From the NCBI GenBank assembly GCA_017461395.1, contig JAFTYF010000028.1, forward strand, positions 1 through 32,291: DNA of 32,291 nucleotides, read 5' to 3'. Numbering within the stretch: position 1 is the stretch's first letter; each line of letters starts with the position of its first letter. The notes beneath the pieces are model-generated. The model saw nothing but the letters and a program-made list of their open reading frames with translations. It did no database searches and had not been told where the DNA came from. This DNA comes from Ruminococcus sp. GTDB taxonomy: Bacteria > Bacillota > Clostridia > Oscillospirales > Ruminococcaceae. Both the position numbers and the translations under genes were made by a program. Positions 30,360 to 32,291 of the stretch are shown here, one piece after another.

Positions 30360-31157
30360 CTAATTTAAATAAATAGTGTATAGTCGTTCTTGATAGCGAT
30401 TACGGTTTTCCAACTCATTATTACCTTGATTTCCTTCTACGACAGCTTTCTTGTATTTGTAATAAAATTCATCAGTATAAGTATAGATTGTTATATTAAC
30501 ACAATCTCCGGAATAATCACCATTGAAATCCTGTGAAAAGTACTCTTTATATATTTTTTCTATCTTGTAATATAACAATTCATTATATGACGATGATGGA
30601 ATTACAATGGTGTAATCTAAAGATACATCGTATACATCAGTAATTTCTTTGAGTGTATTATTTTCATTTATGCATTTGAATTCTGGTGAAAATCCAAAGT
30701 CAGATGTAATTCTTTCATCTACTGACCAAAGAAATGTAAAGTATTCATGGATATCAAGTTGAGACAGTATTCCATCCATTTGTTCCTTTACCCAAGGTTT
30801 CACAAGAGAAGTCATATAATTATCTTCTTCGATAATGTAATCTTTCTTATTTGAAGCATGGATAACACGAACCTTATATGTTTCGTTTGGCTCTGAATCT
30901 TTAATAGTAAGCTCAACATCACACCAATAATCTTGAACTACGCCCGGTGCAAAACTATATTTTGCATCCTTTGTACTACTGATAACTTGAAATTCCTTAT
31001 AATATTTATTGTTCATATACTCCAAAGCAACTTCTGCTGCCTTATCTGTATCCATCGACTTATAATTTTTCATCTCATTCTTCGTTCTATAACAGCCGCA
31101 CGTCACACTCAAAAGCATAGCAGCAAATAAAAGTAACCTTAATTTTTTTCTTATCAT
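30360..31157 (-). CDS. Putative lipoprotein of unknown function
   Basis: A 265-residue protein with a lipoprotein signal peptide (RLLLFAAMLLSVTCGC; Cys22 likely lipidated) and no family I recognise. The mature part is rich in Tyr, Asn, Asp and Lys and has no obvious repeats or active-site motif. AAGGAG lies 8 bases before the ATG. It is more AT-rich than the neighbouring genes and stands alone between two terminators, so recent acquisition is possible. Confidence 0.75.
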   Translation of the reverse strand: MIRKKLRLLLFAAMLLSVTCGCYRTKNEMKNYKSMDTDKAAEVALEYMNNKYYKEFQVISSTKDAKYSFAPGVVQDYWCDVELTIKDSEPNETYKVRVIHASNKKDYIIEEDNYMTSLVKPWVKEQMDGILSQLDIHEYFTFLWSVDERITSDFGFSPEFKCINENNTLKEITDVYDVSLDYTIVIPSSSYNELLYYKIEKIYKEYFSQDFNGDYSGDCVNITIYTYTDEFYYKYKKAVVEGNQGNNELENRNRYQERLYTIYLN

Positions 31158-31336
31158 AAAATTGCTCCTTATACTTGTATATTAAGCCAACATTTTTGAC
31201 TTTATGTTATCGCCGCATACTTTCGTAGATTTAAACAAAATATTACGTTGTTTTCAGAATTTGCTGGAATAATGTGACGGAAATTCCAAAACCGTTTGTC
31301 TGCAAAAAATTTTAGATATTTTTTAGATATGCTTGA

Positions 31337-31370
31337 ATCTGCACGAAACCCCCGTGCAGATTATTTTTTG
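31337..31370. terminator. Bidirectional terminator between lipoprotein and AAA-ATPase-like genes
   Basis: ATCTGCACG and CGTGCAGAT pair with a loop AAACCCC and then TATTTTTT. It would end the leftward AAA-ATPase-like gene as well as readthrough from the left. The 240-base interval 31158-31398 contains no gene I can support. Confidence 0.8.
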
Positions 31371-31398
31371 TAAACTTCATCAATTTGCTGACAGAAGA

Positions 31399-32291
31399 TT
31401 ATACCATCTTTACCCGACAGGATTTCTGATAGAACGCCACACCGCATTTGATGATCTTCTGGTAACAGTCGTTCACAAGCTCAGCTTCATAGTTCCTATC
31501 CTCGATCTGCTGTAATGCATCATCACATTTTGTTTCCATCTCTGCAAAGCGTTCAGCTACCTTGATTTCGATAATTACTGCCAGCTTATGCCTTCTCCGT
31601 TCCATAATCAGAATGTCCGGTCTTCCAAGTCCGCTTTCACGGTTGGACTTTACTGTATAGCCACGGAATCCAGAAAGCAAGCCGGAAAGGAAGCCGTGAT
31701 AGTACAGCTCCTTGCCGTCATAGTAGCTGATGGATTCATCCAGCCAGTCACCCAACAGCTCCTCAAACTGCTCCACATCGCCCCGAAGCAAGGCTTCAAA
31801 GAGATCATCACGGGAAACGGCATTCCTTTTTTCCTCAAACCACTGCATGACTGTACTTCTGTAAATGCTCTTGACTTCACGGTTCGGAATCACCATTTTA
31901 GAGTAGATGATCTCCTCCTCCAGACGGGATTCAATCTGCTTCAAGTAGCCCGTAAACAGCAAAAAGCTCCAGATATAGTCGCTATTGATCTTCACGTTAC
32001 GGTAGGTAATATCCTCATAGATGGGCTTATCTACAAAGCCCCCTCCCAGCAGCTCCTCAATTTGTCTGCGTGTCTCCTCATTCCCCTCATTGACAAGCTG
32101 GTGGATGATGTCGTTGGAACTGGTATTGCTCCAGTAGGGCTTGGGAATGATCTGGTTGCCGCTGATTGCTGACTGAATATAGTTGATCATGCTCCACGGA
32201 TTATAGATCTCCGTTTCACCAAAACGATACCCGTCATACCATTGCTGAATTTCATCCAGACGGTCACTGATACCGTAAAAATCAGCTGCAT
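31399..32291 (-). CDS. AAA-ATPase-like/PD-(D/E)XK nuclease family protein, C-terminal part (runs off the window)
   Basis: At least 297 residues are visible; the reading frame stays open to the right edge, so the N-terminal AAA-ATPase-like part lies beyond the window. The first visible residues (WYDGYRFGETEIYNPWSM) are typical of the AAA-ATPase_like family (PF09820). The C-terminal part carries a PD-(D/E)XK nuclease-like domain: GRPDILIMERRRHKLAVIIEIKVAE, with Asp and Glu-Ile-Lys as the putative metal-binding core. These proteins are common, often in many copies, in gut Bacillota and Bacteroidota, and their function is unsettled (defence or mobile-element associated has been proposed). The nominal ATG at 32190 is internal. 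Confidence 0.85.
   Translation of the reverse strand, partial: AADFYGISDRLDEIQQWYDGYRFGETEIYNPWSMINYIQSAISGNQIIPKPYWSNTSSNDIIHQLVNEGNEETRRQIEELLGGGFVDKPIYEDITYRNVKINSDYIWSFLLFTGYLKQIESRLEEEIIYSKMVIPNREVKSIYRSTVMQWFEEKRNAVSRDDLFEALLRGDVEQFEELLGDWLDESISYYDGKELYYHGFLSGLLSGFRGYTVKSNRESGLGRPDILIMERRRHKLAVIIEIKVAERFAEMETKCDDALQQIEDRNYEAELVNDCYQKIIKCGVAFYQKSCRVKMV

Noticed and set aside
31588-32172. 194-codon frame antisense to the AAA-ATPase-like gene
   Set aside because: The minus-strand frame continues to the window edge with a recognised family pattern; the plus frame does not.

Overview
The window looks like a chromosomal segment of an anaerobic, plant-fibre-degrading Ruminococcus-like member of the Oscillospiraceae (Bacillota). 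The signs are moderately AT-rich DNA, strong AGGAGG-type ribosome binding sites, textbook TTGACA/TATAAT promoters with 17-base spacers, a spo0A gene, and a dockerin-bearing GH44 glycanase, which implies a cellulosome. I see no phage, insertion sequence or CRISPR array. Species-level naming is inference.

Layout. 1-410: a leftward tRNA-Leu(GAG)/tRNA-Ser(GGA) operon with its own promoter and terminator. 411-1656: spo0A, behind two Spo0A-box-like sites, a consensus promoter and a strongly self-complementary leader. 1685-3758: a leftward ECF sigma factor/anti-sigma pair. 3796-16389: a long rightward operon. It holds speD, an arginine-decarboxylase-type speA, a membrane protein, a GNAT acetyltransferase, speE, speB, two DUF3592 proteins, a carboxyspermidine-type dehydrogenase, two tiny paralogues, a cyclophilin lipoprotein, a carboxynorspermidine-type decarboxylase and copA. 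Together these encode arginine to agmatine to putrescine to spermidine, with two alternative last legs (decarboxylated SAM/SpeE, or aspartate semialdehyde/dehydrogenase/decarboxylase). The operon starts with a 290-base leader of tandem hairpins, a possible 24-codon ORF and a strong terminator just before speD, so transcription attenuation or a riboswitch is likely.

16396-19743 (leftward): an XRE/winged-helix regulator 18 bases upstream of a secreted GH44 endoglucanase with dockerin, with a 16-base perfect palindrome just downstream of the predicted start site. 20201-24217: a DUF4956 membrane protein and a VTC-domain (polyphosphate polymerase-like) protein, divergent from a secreted DUF4353-like protein with a single dockerin-like EF-hand. 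24278-25621 (leftward): a receiver-PAS-GGDEF diguanylate cyclase, divergent from rnpB (RNase P RNA). 26121-28119 (leftward): an AraC regulator, a small membrane protein and an Ogg1-type DNA glycosylase. 28170-29836 (rightward): a tandem-TPM lipoprotein followed by a RelQ/RelP-type small alarmone synthetase. The rest is a DUF6514-like protein, an orphan lipoprotein and, cut by the window edge, an AAA-ATPase-like/PD-(D/E)XK protein.

The best candidates for undescribed biology are the polyamine-operon leader, the mutually exclusive foldings of the spo0A leader, an internal start that would release a free CopZ-like chaperone from copA, and the regulator-cellulase operon with its palindrome. All calls come from reading the sequence. 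No database search or folding program was run.
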